Under the pieces are notes generated by a model. The model was not told the origin of the DNA and did no database searches. It saw only the letters and a list, made by a program, of their open reading frames with translations. A stretch of 36,738 nucleotides of DNA, from the IMG/VR virus record IMGVR_UViG_3300042991_001434, positions 1 through 36,738 of that record. One strand, given 5' to 3'. The stretch comes from a virus. Every line of letters begins with the position of its first letter. The stretch's first letter is position 1. This document shows positions 22,780 to 32,464 of this stretch, piece after piece. The position numbers were made by a program, and so were the translations under genes.

Positions 22780-24606
22780 ATGGGACACGTTGTTGACTAC
22801 ACGATCAATCTGCATGACAAATTTAATGCCGTTTTTGGAAAATTCTACTCCGGGATGGACAGAATTAACAAAAAAATGCAGGATTTTGGTCATACAGCTA
22901 ACCTGGTCAACAAAGTCAGCGGTTCCATCAGCATAGCCGGCCGAAACATCGACGGGCTAAATGAGCGGTTAAGCATGCTCGTTAAGCGGCGAAATGCCGC
23001 TTTCGACGAGATCGACATCAAGCGTTACAACGCGGCGATCAAAGACACCCAGAAAGAGTTACAACGTTTAGAAAACCTTCCGCCAGACGGCTTCTTTGCC
23101 AGGATCACAAAAATGAAAAGCGGTCTTGGGAAAATGTTGCCAATGGTTGGAGCTGCAGCCGGTGTTGCCGGTCTTGTCAATTTCAACAACCAGTCAATTG
23201 AAACGGCTGCCAATGTTGAAAGCATGACCAATGCCATCCGCTTTGCCTCTATTGATACGGATGACTTCACGCGGAATATGAGTTTTCTGAAGGATAACAT
23301 CGTTGGTAAATTAAAAATGCCGGTGATGGAAACTTATGAAGGATTCAAAACCTTGAGCGGGGCCATGATGGGAACGAAATTGCAGGGACAGGGAGCTCGC
23401 GATGTTTTCGAAAGTGTCTCAATGGGTGCCAGGGTAATGGGCCTAAGCGCTGCTGATGTGCAAGGAACCTTCATTGCCCTGGGTCAAATGATGAGCAAAG
23501 GCAAAATCAGTGCAGAAGAAATGAGCCAGCAGCTTGGCGAGCGTCTTCCAGGAGCGTTGAACATTTCCGCGAGGGCTATGGGCGTGAGCAAAAGCGAGCT
23601 CATGAAAATGATGGCTGAAGGCAAGCTGATGGCCGAAGACTTCCTGCCCAGGTTCGCCCAAGAGATGCGCCGGACTTATGAAAAAGGGATTCCGGATGCC
23701 ATGGAATCCACCCGGTCCAAGATGGATGAACTCAATAACAAACAGATCGAAACCAGGCTCGCCTGGGCTGAGACTTTCGGCCCTCTTAACAAAAAACTCC
23801 GTGAATTGCGAATCGGGGCGTTGCAGGCATTGATAAACGGATTTAACTCGCTGAAGAACATTTTCCAGGAGATACGGCCGGTGGCCGAGGCAATTGGCAT
23901 GACATTGCTTGCACTGTCTCCAATCCTGGCAGCCGTGGGCATCTGGGCAAACTGGAACGCGATAGCCTTCGGGTTGTGGACCGTGAAATATTATGCATGG
24001 ATAGTGGCCACCAAGATTGCCACCGCAGTCCAGTGGCTTTTCAACGCGGCCATGTGGGCCAACCCGCTTACCTGGGTCATTGCAGCGGTCATTGCAATGG
24101 TCGCAGCGTTGATCATCCTCTATATGAAAGTGGATAAAGTCCGGGGATTCATCTGGGCTTTGTGGGAATCGATCAAAGAACTGGGAAGCATCATCTATGA
24201 CTTCTTTGCCGGTGTATGGGAAGCCATGACAACCGGTGACACTTCCAGGCTAAAAAATGCCTTCAAAGCCGGTGAGCGATTGTCTAAAGCCTGGGCGAAA
24301 GGCATGGATGACGGCATTAATAGTTTTAATGCCGACAAGCTGCAGCAAAAACTGGATTCCCTCAACCCGGCCAATGCCGGCGCCGGAGGCGGTGGTGATA
24401 TCACCAACGATATTTCGGAAAACATTACCTCCGGAGGTTCTCGGCCCACCAACATCACCCTTAACCTGGGAAAGCTGCATGACAATATCATCATCCACTC
24501 GGCTACACTGAAAGAGGGTGTGGATGAGATGGAAAAGATCGTCGCTGAAGCGTTGCTGCGGGTACTTAACTCAGGCAATGCCGTAGCGACAGGAGGCGGG
24601 GGATGA
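22780..24606 (+). CDS. Tape measure protein
   Basis: 608 residues. N-terminal ~120 residues are coiled coil; ~130-330 carry the tape-measure N-terminal domain (NVESMTNAIRFASIDTDDF, GAMMGTKLQGQGARDVFES, KISAEEMSQQLGERLPGAL, RAMGVSKSELMKMMAEGKLM). Hydrophobic stretches lie at ~365-445 (MTLLALSPILAAVGIW, NPLTWVIAAVIAMVAALIIL), then a Gly-rich C-terminus. It sets tail length and is short for the family, implying a short contractile tail. Overlaps the next gene by four bases. Confidence 0.92.
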   Translation: MGHVVDYTINLHDKFNAVFGKFYSGMDRINKKMQDFGHTANLVNKVSGSISIAGRNIDGLNERLSMLVKRRNAAFDEIDIKRYNAAIKDTQKELQRLENLPPDGFFARITKMKSGLGKMLPMVGAAAGVAGLVNFNNQSIETAANVESMTNAIRFASIDTDDFTRNMSFLKDNIVGKLKMPVMETYEGFKTLSGAMMGTKLQGQGARDVFESVSMGARVMGLSAADVQGTFIALGQMMSKGKISAEEMSQQLGERLPGALNISARAMGVSKSELMKMMAEGKLMAEDFLPRFAQEMRRTYEKGIPDAMESTRSKMDELNNKQIETRLAWAETFGPLNKKLRELRIGALQALINGFNSLKNIFQEIRPVAEAIGMTLLALSPILAAVGIWANWNAIAFGLWTVKYYAWIVATKIATAVQWLFNAAMWANPLTWVIAAVIAMVAALIILYMKVDKVRGFIWALWESIKELGSIIYDFFAGVWEAMTTGDTSRLKNAFKAGERLSKAWAKGMDDGINSFNADKLQQKLDSLNPANAGAGGGGDITNDISENITSGGSRPTNITLNLGKLHDNIIIHSATLKEGVDEMEKIVAEALLRVLNSGNAVATGGGG

Positions 24607-25184
24607 TCACGCTGGACATCAACTACATCCTGGCCACGGTCTACGGCAAAACCGGCCTTCCTTTCCCGGGATCCCCGTCCGGATTCCAGGCTAACCCGGT
24701 AGCTGAACCTTTCAGTGAAAACCCGGCAGTGGTAAAAAAGGATCGTTCCTTATTCGATAAGCCTCTTTATAGAGATAATGTTCTCGGCCGGCCGGAGTTT
24801 CTGCCTGCCACCCTTGAGAACATCGCACTTCCCAATTCCCTGGTAACGATCACCGGCCAGAAAACGATTGTCGAAACCCCTATGGTGGGCGCCGACGGAT
24901 CGGTCAAGGAGATCATCAACATCCAGGATTACAGGATCAAGATCATTTGCACGGAAATCTACCCGGACAACACCTGGCCCGAGAACATCCTTCATACCAT
25001 TTACGGGCTTTACAGGGAAAACAAGACATTGACCCTGCAGTGCCCGCTTACGGACATTTTCCTGCAGGCAAAGGACAATGTGGTGATCACCTCGATCTCA
25101 CTGCCTGATATGATGGGCATCGAGAATGCCCAGGTATTCGAATTGAACATGGTCAGCGACACCTATTTCGAACTTGAAATCTAA
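24603..25184 (+). CDS. Baseplate-associated protein (DUF6046-like)
   Basis: 193 residues. Order after the tape measure and sequence pattern ENIALPNSLVTITGQKTIVE, GSVKEIINIQDYRIKIICTE, YPDNTWPENILHTIYGLY and DNVVITSISLPDMMGIENAQ fit a LysM-less hub/baseplate linker family of Bacteroidota phages (DUF6046). It probably takes the place of Mu gpN-type proteins connecting tube and hub. AGGAG in the preceding Gly-rich codons serves as RBS. Confidence 0.75.
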   Translation: MITLDINYILATVYGKTGLPFPGSPSGFQANPVAEPFSENPAVVKKDRSLFDKPLYRDNVLGRPEFLPATLENIALPNSLVTITGQKTIVETPMVGADGSVKEIINIQDYRIKIICTEIYPDNTWPENILHTIYGLYRENKTLTLQCPLTDIFLQAKDNVVITSISLPDMMGIENAQVFELNMVSDTYFELEI

Positions 25185-25189
25185 AGGCC

Positions 25190-26170
25190 ATGTCGTTCAC
25201 TCCGGAGTGCATTATCAAAATAGGAAACATCCGCTTTGACTCGGTCAACGAGGTGACGATCAGGCGCACGATCTTTGCCATCGGCGATACGGCGACGATA
25301 AAGCTTCCCCTGAGCGCTTACATGCGCAATGCCACAACCAAACAGCTTGAAAAGGTACGCACCAGCGACAAGTTCTCAGTAGGCGACAAAGTGGAGATCT
25401 CCCTGGGATACAATGGCCGGCTCAATACCGAATTTGTCGGTTACGTGCGCCGGTTGAACCTGAAGATGCCCCTGGAGATCGAATGTGAAGACTACACCTA
25501 CCCACTGCGAACGGTCAACATAAAACAGTCCTGGAAATCGGCAACACTGAAGGAAATCCTTGAATATATCGGCACACAGGCAGGTTTTGAACTGTTGGAA
25601 GGCACGGTGGATGTCACCATCACCAATTTCCTGGTCAACAACCAGACAGCGTTATGGGCCCTGCAGAAGATAAAAGACACCTATGGCCTTACGCTTTACT
25701 TTACCCAGGACGGAAAGCTTTATGCCGGCCTGGCCTACACGCGCTCCTCCGGGGAGGTGAAACTGACTACCGGTCGAAATGTTATCAATAGCGATGACCT
25801 CAAGTGGGTCAATGCCGATGATGTTAAGCTTAAGATCAAGGCCGTGAGCATGGAACGCAACGGCAGCCGTATCGAGGCGGAACTGGGCGACGAAGACGGG
25901 GAGATCCGGACGCTTTATTTCTATGACGTGCATATTCGCGCGCAGCTTGAAAAACTGGCCGAAGCCGAGATCGGCAAGTATAAATACACCGGTTACCGTG
26001 GCGCGGTGAACTGCTTTCTCAGGCCTTACGCCGAGCCGACCATGACGGCCATCCTGAGCGATATCCAGTTTCCGGAGCGCTCGGGCAGTTATTTTGTAGA
26101 ATCCACCGAGGTGAAGTACGGGCTTTCAGGAGCCAGGCGTAAGATCACCCTTGGTATAAAACTATCTTGA
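25190..26170 (+). CDS. Baseplate hub protein (late control gpD / Mu gp44-like)
   Basis: 326 residues. N-terminal beta barrel: FDSVNEVTIRRTIFAIGDTA, then FSVGDKVEISLGYNGRLNTE and FVGYVRRL, followed by ALWALQKIKDTYGLTLYFT in the middle domain and a final barrel ending with YGLSGARRKITLGIKLS. This is the gp27/gpD hub pattern: two tube-like barrels forming the trimeric adaptor between hexameric tube and spike. Confidence 0.83.
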   Translation: MSFTPECIIKIGNIRFDSVNEVTIRRTIFAIGDTATIKLPLSAYMRNATTKQLEKVRTSDKFSVGDKVEISLGYNGRLNTEFVGYVRRLNLKMPLEIECEDYTYPLRTVNIKQSWKSATLKEILEYIGTQAGFELLEGTVDVTITNFLVNNQTALWALQKIKDTYGLTLYFTQDGKLYAGLAYTRSSGEVKLTTGRNVINSDDLKWVNADDVKLKIKAVSMERNGSRIEAELGDEDGEIRTLYFYDVHIRAQLEKLAEAEIGKYKYTGYRGAVNCFLRPYAEPTMTAILSDIQFPERSGSYFVESTEVKYGLSGARRKITLGIKLS

Positions 26171-26171
26171 T

Positions 26172-26720
26172 ATGGGACGTGAAAACGAAGAATTGTTAAA
26201 AGCGCTCAGGGAGCATTGCAGCTATGGCGACCAGGTGTTCGTGGCCGAAGTGGCGAGCATCGATGAAGATCTCGACACGGTGGTAATTCAGGTCAACGGG
26301 CTGGAGCTATCCTCGGTTCGTCTCCGGTCGATCATCGACTCCCAGGGCAACCGGGTGGTAGTCTATCCGGCTGTCGATTCAACGGTCCTTGTCGGGCGCA
26401 TCGGCCACAGCAACGAGATGTACGTCCAGGCTGTAGGAGTCGTTGATAAGGTACTGTGCCATATCGGCGATATGAAACTGGAGGTAACCGAAGCAGGATT
26501 CGTGTACAATGAGGGTCAGCACACCACGGCCAATGCAGATGTACTGAAAAGTGAACTCAATAAACTTACAAAACGGGTGGACGATTTGCTTAACGCACTC
26601 AACCAGGCATCTCCTGACAGCAGTAGCGGCACCTTTAAAGCCAGCCTGACCCCGCTTCTGGCCAGGATTACCGACAAGGAGAACTTTTCCGGGATCGAAA
26701 ACGATAAGATCAAACACTAA
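26172..26720 (+). CDS. Baseplate spike/OB-fold protein (Mu gp45-like)
   Basis: 182 residues. An OB-like beta domain at ~20-95 (VFVAEVASIDEDLDTVVIQV, VVVYPAVDSTVLVGRIGHSN) precedes a short beta segment and a C-terminal helix (SELNKLTKRVDDLLNALNQ) with Ser-rich tail. It would form the trimeric puncturing spike. No His-x-His tip motif is obvious. Separated by one base from the hub gene. Confidence 0.78.
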   Translation: MGRENEELLKALREHCSYGDQVFVAEVASIDEDLDTVVIQVNGLELSSVRLRSIIDSQGNRVVVYPAVDSTVLVGRIGHSNEMYVQAVGVVDKVLCHIGDMKLEVTEAGFVYNEGQHTTANADVLKSELNKLTKRVDDLLNALNQASPDSSSGTFKASLTPLLARITDKENFSGIENDKIKH

Positions 26721-27002
26721 ATGATCGATATAGCCCTCACCGGAGATCTTGACCTTATGATCGCCAATGGCGATTTTACAGCTGCTGAGTCCACCCCTCA
26801 GCACCAGAAATTATTGTTGCTGGCCACCACGGGAGATTTCATGCAATACCCTACATCAGGCGTGGGCATCCAGACATTCCTGAACGATGAGCGCGACGAC
26901 ATGATGACCGAGATCCGGTCACAATTTGAAAAAGATGGAATGAAGGTCAGTTCTTTACACGTGAACGGATCAAAAATAGAAATTGACGCCAGGTACAAAT
27001 GA
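26721..27002 (+). CDS. Baseplate wedge gp25/W-like (Mu gp46-like)
   Basis: 93 residues. Pattern of the gp25/W lysozyme-like wedge family: LTGDLDLMIANGDFTAAEST, HQKLLLLATTGDFMQYPTSG, VGIQTFLNDE, then a beta ending (KIEIDARY). It begins immediately after the spike stop and overlaps the next gene by four bases. Confidence 0.8.
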   Translation: MIDIALTGDLDLMIANGDFTAAESTPQHQKLLLLATTGDFMQYPTSGVGIQTFLNDERDDMMTEIRSQFEKDGMKVSSLHVNGSKIEIDARYK

Positions 27003-27463
27003 GCAGCTACAAGATAAGAACGGTCACAGTCAAAGCATTTCAGTCGCTGTTCGATATTGCCATTCAGGAATACGGGACCGCTGAAGGCATTTTCACGGTC
27101 ATGATGGCCAACCTGGACAAGATCACCAGCATCACCCAGGATCTGACTCCCGGCGATACGCTTAAGATCTGGCCGGTGCAGGTTCTGGAAGATGTCGTTA
27201 AAAATGAGGAAAGCCTGACGCCATATTTGTCGATCCTCATGCAGTGGATCATCATGATCGGAGGCCTTGGGGGCGAACCTGGAAGCGGGGGGCTGAACGA
27301 TGGCGATTATGTGCATATCAGGGGCAATGAAGTGGTTGATGGCATCAAGTCATTCCTTGATCCGGTCAAAACGAATGAGATTTACGGTTTTGGTGAGGAT
27401 GACGGGGTCAACGTGGAAGGGATCCTGATCAATGACGGGGTAATCGATTTAGGCAGTTTTTAA
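26999..27463 (+). CDS. LysM-like baseplate protein with fibre-type C-terminus
   Basis: 154 residues. Residues ~10-60 resemble a LysM module (SLFDIAIQEYGTAEGIFTVM, ANLDK, LTPGDTLKIWPV). After a Gly-rich linker the C-terminus contains NEVVDGIKSFLDPVKTNEIY, similar to the short beta repeats that begin tail fibres. It may link the baseplate to fibres. Confidence 0.72.
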   Translation: MSSYKIRTVTVKAFQSLFDIAIQEYGTAEGIFTVMMANLDKITSITQDLTPGDTLKIWPVQVLEDVVKNEESLTPYLSILMQWIIMIGGLGGEPGSGGLNDGDYVHIRGNEVVDGIKSFLDPVKTNEIYGFGEDDGVNVEGILINDGVIDLGSF

Positions 27464-27465
27464 AC

Positions 27466-28833
27466 ATGGGAAGAATACAGGTTAAACACGGTTTAGAAGC
27501 GAATATCGAGGCTTATCCGGGCTTGAATGCGGAGCTGCTATGGGCGCAGGATACAGGTCGTTTGTTCAGTACGGATATAGACGGAAACAAGATATTAATT
27601 GGCGGCAGCGGCTCTTTTGTCTATAAGGGAGCAATAAACTGCGTGGCAAATCCCAATTATCCTGCGGCAGACTGCGGCCACGTTTATGTAGTTTCGGCGC
27701 CAGGCAAGATCGGAGGAACTTCCGGGTTAAATGTCGATAACGGAGATACCCTGTTTTGCATGGCCAACGGATCGCCGGTCGGAGACCAGGCCACCGTGGG
27801 CATATACTGGAACATTATCGAGTATAATGTAGATGTTTTGCCTGCCTCGAAAGGTGGAACCGGAAAAGCCATTATGCCTGTATTGGGCGACATCCTGGTT
27901 GCTGATAATAATTCACGATTCATAAACATTGCCATGGGGACTGACGGAATGATTTTAACCATTGTCAGTAATGCTGTTAGATGGGCATCTCCCGTAGATA
28001 TGTATGGGCGTTGGAAATGGCAGGTCAACAGCGGTCATTCAGTCGATATAACGACTGATTTTTTGATACAACACGTAGATGGTTACGGTATTGAATTGGT
28101 AGAATCAAGTTTATTGGGAGGCAAAGCGCTCACTATTTCATTAGCAGAGATTGGCTCCAATACTATCCTTGCAAACGCAACCGATAGAAATTATCATCCA
28201 TCGGGATTTGCCGTGAATGCAAGCAGTGTTCCAGGAAGGCTTGCCACGGGAGACATTGTCAATATTCCGTTTGGAACAGCGGCTAACCAGGTAGCCTGGG
28301 GTAATCATACCCATTCGCAATTGCATAACCAGTCCCATGTTCTGGCAGGCTCTGATCATACAGCCAGCGGGCTGACCAGCGGAAAAATACTCCAGGCCAC
28401 GGGTACTACTACATTTGCCTGGAGCACAATTATACTGCCAACCACAGCTGCCCAGGGCTCAATTCTTTATGCATCAGCAACTAATACATATGCAAATTTA
28501 GCAAAATCTACTACAGCGGGTCATTTCCTGAGCAATTCAGGCACGAATAATGCCCCCCAATGGAGAGCGCTGGCCTTAAGCGATCTGCCCACATCGCTTG
28601 CTACATATTACGTGGCAAGTTATGAAAGTGGCGGTTCCGGGATCACCACGATGACCATTACGGCAGCCACGCATGGATGTGGCCTGATACCTATGGTACA
28701 GTTTGTCGAGGCAAACGGCGTTACAGACTATCGTGTTGCCACAGCGGAAATCATCATCAACCAGTCGACAGGAGATGTCACGGTAAATACAGATATAGCA
28801 CAAAAAGGAAAAGTAATCATAGTAGGCACATAA
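27466..28833 (+). CDS. Tail fibre protein
   Basis: 455 residues. Start RIQVKHGLEANIEAYPGLNA is a common anchor for fibres (treats a vector of 'ground truth' beta strands). Contains a GGTGKA-type turn (PASKGGTGKAIMPVLGDI), repeated short strands, a His-rich site NHTHSQLHNQSHVLAGSDH near residue 280 that may bind metal along the trimer axis, and a beta C-terminus. It likely forms part of the host-recognition apparatus. AT-richer from here on. Confidence 0.78.
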   Translation: MGRIQVKHGLEANIEAYPGLNAELLWAQDTGRLFSTDIDGNKILIGGSGSFVYKGAINCVANPNYPAADCGHVYVVSAPGKIGGTSGLNVDNGDTLFCMANGSPVGDQATVGIYWNIIEYNVDVLPASKGGTGKAIMPVLGDILVADNNSRFINIAMGTDGMILTIVSNAVRWASPVDMYGRWKWQVNSGHSVDITTDFLIQHVDGYGIELVESSLLGGKALTISLAEIGSNTILANATDRNYHPSGFAVNASSVPGRLATGDIVNIPFGTAANQVAWGNHTHSQLHNQSHVLAGSDHTASGLTSGKILQATGTTTFAWSTIILPTTAAQGSILYASATNTYANLAKSTTAGHFLSNSGTNNAPQWRALALSDLPTSLATYYVASYESGGSGITTMTITAATHGCGLIPMVQFVEANGVTDYRVATAEIIINQSTGDVTVNTDIAQKGKVIIVGT

Positions 28834-28834
28834 T

Positions 28835-29740
28835 ATGGCAACATCAACTTTTTACGCCCAGATCAATTTCTGTGCTAAAGCGACCGTCGATACGGTGCTG
28901 ACAGGCCAGGTAGGATTATGTGCCAAATCAGACGGGCTTTACGCCAAACTGCCCGGAGCAACAGAAAATTTGCTGCTTGTCGTGAAAGGTACTCCACAAA
29001 ACGGACTTATAGCTTTTTTTGATGATACAAAAGCTATCATAACGTCAACTTCGTTTTCTTATGATCCTGTCAATTATGTGATGACTGTAGGAGCCTTCAA
29101 CAATAATAAAGATACTGTTTTGCTGCTTCACTGTAATTCAACGCATTTAGAGCAGGCAAACATCATTGATTGCTACCGTTCAGATGATCTCGGAGCAATT
29201 GACTCAGGCTGTAATCTTTTGGCTATTAAGGTGAATGGAAACGTTTCCGGCAGCGCAGCTACAGAGGTTGGTGAAATCAAATTTACTGCTATACAAGATT
29301 TTAGCGATACTCGAAAAGGAACCCAATACGCTTTAAAAACTCATACGGCTGATGACCTCGGTAGTTATGCAGTACGCCATCTGGTCAGTGGAACCGGCCT
29401 CACAAGAATTGAAGGAGGCCTTATTGCCGGATCAGTTTCTACAGATCCTTTGAGCATGCTCCAATCAGCCGGTTCGATAGGTGCTGCAATGACTTTAACT
29501 TCAGGCGATCTCACTTTAACCGCGGCACATTTCGCAGTGGTTGTCAAAGGCGCCCACACTATAACTTTACCGAGCGCTTCAGCCGTTACAGGGAGAATAT
29601 ACGTAATTGCCAACAAACAGTCTGCTGCGATAACAATCAGCGCTTATTATGATTTGTCAGACTCTTCAACAACCTCTGTGCCTCTGCGCAGCTCAATTAT
29701 CATTCAAAGTAATGGGACTTATTGGCATCAAATAAACTAA
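28835..29740 (+). CDS. Second tail fibre/tip-type protein
   Basis: 301 residues, beta-rich, one base after the first fibre stop. N-terminus FYAQINFCAKATVDTVLTGQ with repeats of Cys-Ala-Lys-x-x-(V/G) (NFCAKATVD, GLCAKSDGL); C-terminus AGSIGAAMTLTSGDLTLTAA, then ITLPSASAVTGRIYVIANKQ. The last part resembles the closing domain of virion surface or fibre proteins. Function inferred. Confidence 0.72.
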   Translation: MATSTFYAQINFCAKATVDTVLTGQVGLCAKSDGLYAKLPGATENLLLVVKGTPQNGLIAFFDDTKAIITSTSFSYDPVNYVMTVGAFNNNKDTVLLLHCNSTHLEQANIIDCYRSDDLGAIDSGCNLLAIKVNGNVSGSAATEVGEIKFTAIQDFSDTRKGTQYALKTHTADDLGSYAVRHLVSGTGLTRIEGGLIAGSVSTDPLSMLQSAGSIGAAMTLTSGDLTLTAAHFAVVVKGAHTITLPSASAVTGRIYVIANKQSAAITISAYYDLSDSSTTSVPLRSSIIIQSNGTYWHQIN

Positions 29741-29746
29741 GTGAAT

Positions 29747-30331
29747 ATGAAAAAACCGGAAATCAAAAAAAACAGAAAATTAAGGAATGTTGAAGTAATG
29801 GAGCTTTATCACGCATTGAAAGGAGTGAAAGGCTTGCAAGGCATTAAGCTGGTTTATGCAGTAAACCGCACGGTAAATTGGCTTAAACCGATTGTTGAAG
29901 CATTCGCACAGGAAGAATTGATCCCTATGCCGGAGGATATAAATAAATACCAAAAAGAACTCAGGGAGTTTTATGAGCGAATTGCCAAAGCTGAAGATGG
30001 TTCCAGGAAATTAAAAACCATAATCAACAATGATGGTATGCCAGTTGAACTGCTTGACATCGACTTTAATAACCCATTTAATATAAACGGTAAAGCCGAA
30101 ATTGATAAAAAGTACGATAAGGCTATCAAGGATTACCAGACCGAAATTGAAAAATACAATCTTTTCCTTGATAAGGAATGTGAGGAAGAAATCAGGCTGT
30201 ATTCTATCCCGCTTGCTTATGCACCTGACAATAAAGAGCAATTCGATATCGTCGCCCCATTGATCAAGGACATGACTGCAGCGCAGCAGGCACGTTGGGA
30301 TGAGCTATTTGCAGAAATTTCATCAGAATAG
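29747..30331 (+). CDS. Coiled-coil phage protein (DUF1617-like pattern), unknown
   Basis: 194 residues from ATG 29747 (a GTG at 29741 is possible). Helical and charged: NVEVMELYHALKGVKGLQGI, KLVYAVNRTVNWLKPIVEAF, KYQKELREFYERIAKAED, then DAKYDKAIKDY-type helices. The pattern of 'E(L)...L..L....L..K..Y.........L' resembles DUF1617, a small tail-region family of unknown role. Placed between fibres and baseplate wedge. Confidence 0.66.
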   Translation: MKKPEIKKNRKLRNVEVMELYHALKGVKGLQGIKLVYAVNRTVNWLKPIVEAFAQEELIPMPEDINKYQKELREFYERIAKAEDGSRKLKTIINNDGMPVELLDIDFNNPFNINGKAEIDKKYDKAIKDYQTEIEKYNLFLDKECEEEIRLYSIPLAYAPDNKEQFDIVAPLIKDMTAAQQARWDELFAEISSE

Positions 30332-30337
30332 TAAAAC

Positions 30338-31159
30338 ATGGCAAGAACAATCCAAACCATATACAACGAGATCGTAGCGGCCAAAGAGGCCAATGCTGAT
30401 CTTGAGACACTTGACTCGACCAGCGCAACCGCCATTTGGCGCTTGTGGGCATGGATCACTGCCACGATACTATTTACCGTTGAGACGATGCATGATCTGT
30501 TCCGGGCTGAAATAGATGGCATGATCGCGACAAAGATACCAGGCACATTACCCTGGTACCAGTCAATTTGCTTTTCCTTTCAATATGGAGACGGACTTGT
30601 GTTCAGCGGAGGTGTATATGGATATGCTATATTAAACGAAGAAGCCAGGATTATCGATCAATGCTCGGTGCGCGAAGCAGCAGACGGGCTGGTGATCAAG
30701 GTGGCGAAAGACGTGAACGGTGAGCTTGAGCCTTTGACAACAGAGGAAGAAAACTCATTCCAGGCATTTATTCAAGCAGTAAAGTTTGCCGGTACACATA
30801 CCAGGGTGATCAATATCGAAGGCAACAAATTGCAGCTTAGCGGTATAATTTACTATGATCCGCTCCTGATCAATGCCGACGGGACCTCTAAGGCAGATGG
30901 TTCAAGGCCGGTCGATACAGCGATTGAGAACTACTTAAGGGCATTGCCTTTCGACGGCCGGCTGAAACGTACAGCATTGAATGATGCTATTCTTGCCGTT
31001 TCAGGTGTCTTCGACTTAAAGTTGACCATACTGAAGCATAAATATGCGGAATATGAATACCAGGACATCGATGTCAGCCATGTACCTGAATCAGGCTATT
31101 TCAGGATTGATGCGCTTTTCCCATTGAACGGTTCCTTCACATATACACCTCATGTATAG
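30338..31159 (+). CDS. Baseplate wedge protein J-like (Mu gp47-like)
   Basis: 273 residues. Start RTIQTIYNEIVAAKEANADL and aromatic helix WRLWAWITATILFTVETMHD, then KIPGTLPWYQSICFSFQYGD, beta region, and C-terminal helix RPVDTAIENYLRALPFDGRL followed by LNDAILAVSGVFDLKL, the usual J-protein ending (last domain contacting the neighbouring wedge). Overlaps the gp48-like gene by eight bases. Confidence 0.76.
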   Translation: MARTIQTIYNEIVAAKEANADLETLDSTSATAIWRLWAWITATILFTVETMHDLFRAEIDGMIATKIPGTLPWYQSICFSFQYGDGLVFSGGVYGYAILNEEARIIDQCSVREAADGLVIKVAKDVNGELEPLTTEEENSFQAFIQAVKFAGTHTRVINIEGNKLQLSGIIYYDPLLINADGTSKADGSRPVDTAIENYLRALPFDGRLKRTALNDAILAVSGVFDLKLTILKHKYAEYEYQDIDVSHVPESGYFRIDALFPLNGSFTYTPHV

Positions 31160-31640
31160 CATTGATTTTATAAAACTGATCGATAACTTGCTGCCGTGGT
31201 TTCTGCGTAAGCCTGTGATGAAAGCATGGCTTCAGTCGCTGTCGATTACTGTCGCTGATTTGTACGACCAGTTCATTTTATTTGCCGATGCTAAACGCTG
31301 GGAGGTGTCGATAACCGGCCAGGTGGCCTTATTGGAGATCATGCTCAACAAGGAGTTCTATGATGATGCGGAGCTCCGGGATATTTTTATTGAAGATAAT
31401 GACCTTGAAGAGCGTATTTATTTGTTCAACCTGTTGGAAGAGCAGGAGCCGGTTTATTTGTACAATCTTGCAGAAGAGGAAGATCCGGTCTTTATCACAA
31501 ATTCAGATGAAAGAGAGGGCACAGACTTTACGATCTGGGTGCCTAGCAGTTTAGTTTTTGACATTAATTACATGACCGGTCTTGTGACCAAATATAAGAT
31601 GTCAGGTCCGATTTTCGACATTAAAACTTATGGAAGATGA
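31152..31640 (+). CDS. Baseplate/tail protein I-like (Mu gp48-like position)
   Basis: 162 residues. Start DFIKLIDNLLPWFLRKPVMK and helix SLSITVADLYDQFILFADAK, then GQVALLEIMLNKEFYDDAEL, which resembles P2 I/Mu gp48 proteins that hold fibres. An acidic repeat region follows: ERIYLFNLLEEQEPVYLYNL then AEEEDPVFITN, an imperfect ~10-residue repeat (YLFNLLEEQEPV / YLYNLAEEEDPV). C-terminal part beta. Overlap with the next gene (ATGA). Confidence 0.68.
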   Translation: MYSIDFIKLIDNLLPWFLRKPVMKAWLQSLSITVADLYDQFILFADAKRWEVSITGQVALLEIMLNKEFYDDAELRDIFIEDNDLEERIYLFNLLEEQEPVYLYNLAEEEDPVFITNSDEREGTDFTIWVPSSLVFDINYMTGLVTKYKMSGPIFDIKTYGR

Positions 31641-32404
31641 ATAGACTTTTAACAACTGATACCGGAGGGTTCCCTTTCAACCTGAATGACCTTCGTTTCA
31701 TTGACGATGCCACCAGATTGGCCTTAAAGGATATAATGAATTCAATTGTTGGCGACCAGGCATGTTATATGCATGGATGCCAGGTTACGCCTATTGAACC
31801 GGGAGATGGTCACCATATCAGTGATGGGGCTATTTTCTACCAGGGAGAAATATGGCATGTTTACGAACATACCCTGGATTATTCCGGGATCCCGGTCTGG
31901 GCATTTTATACTTCAAACGATCCGGATGGCAATAAGACATTCAAGGATGCATTACAGCATAATACTTACCAAATCAGGAAGGCAATTCTTTGTCCAACCG
32001 GATCATATCCTCCCGATACATTGTACACACTTGCTGCCGATCAGGTACTCGAATTAAAGGATGTCTTTCAAGGTGCAGGACTTGGGGCTCCGACACTGTT
32101 AAACTCGACGACTATTTTACCGGACAGCAATATCTATGTCAGAAAATCACTTAATATGGCCACAATTCATGGGCAGATAAATAACCCATATATTATACTC
32201 CAGGGAGTCACCGTATTAAATCTTCCAGCGGGTTTTCGGCCGGTATTCCCAGTTTCAGGGTATTGTCCCGGGAATGTAGCCGGTACCAGCACAATTGTCA
32301 TGCTCAGGTATCAGCTGGGGACTGATGGAAATCTGAAATTCTATAGCGCTGATCAGGGTTATGATGTAGATATAAACGTTTGCCTTACATTTCTTACGTC
32401 ATAA
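31637..32404 (+). CDS. Terminal tail fibre/receptor-binding-type protein
   Basis: 255 residues. N-terminus LLTTDTGGFPFNLNDLRFID, then helix TRLALKDIMNSIVGDQ, a conserved fibre motif GDGHHISDGAIFYQGEIWHV, and a C-terminal beta domain (LNLPAGFRPVFPVSGYCP). Such proteins attach to the baseplate through the I-like protein and end in a variable tip. Last phage gene before the candidate right end; in Mu the fibre genes also lie toward the right. Confidence 0.74.
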   Translation: MNRLLTTDTGGFPFNLNDLRFIDDATRLALKDIMNSIVGDQACYMHGCQVTPIEPGDGHHISDGAIFYQGEIWHVYEHTLDYSGIPVWAFYTSNDPDGNKTFKDALQHNTYQIRKAILCPTGSYPPDTLYTLAADQVLELKDVFQGAGLGAPTLLNSTTILPDSNIYVRKSLNMATIHGQINNPYIILQGVTVLNLPAGFRPVFPVSGYCPGNVAGTSTIVMLRYQLGTDGNLKFYSADQGYDVDINVCLTFLTS

Positions 32405-32464
32405 TCTAAATAATTCCTGGTTCAACTACCCATTAAATAGAATTCAAGCTTTATTTGAAGACAG

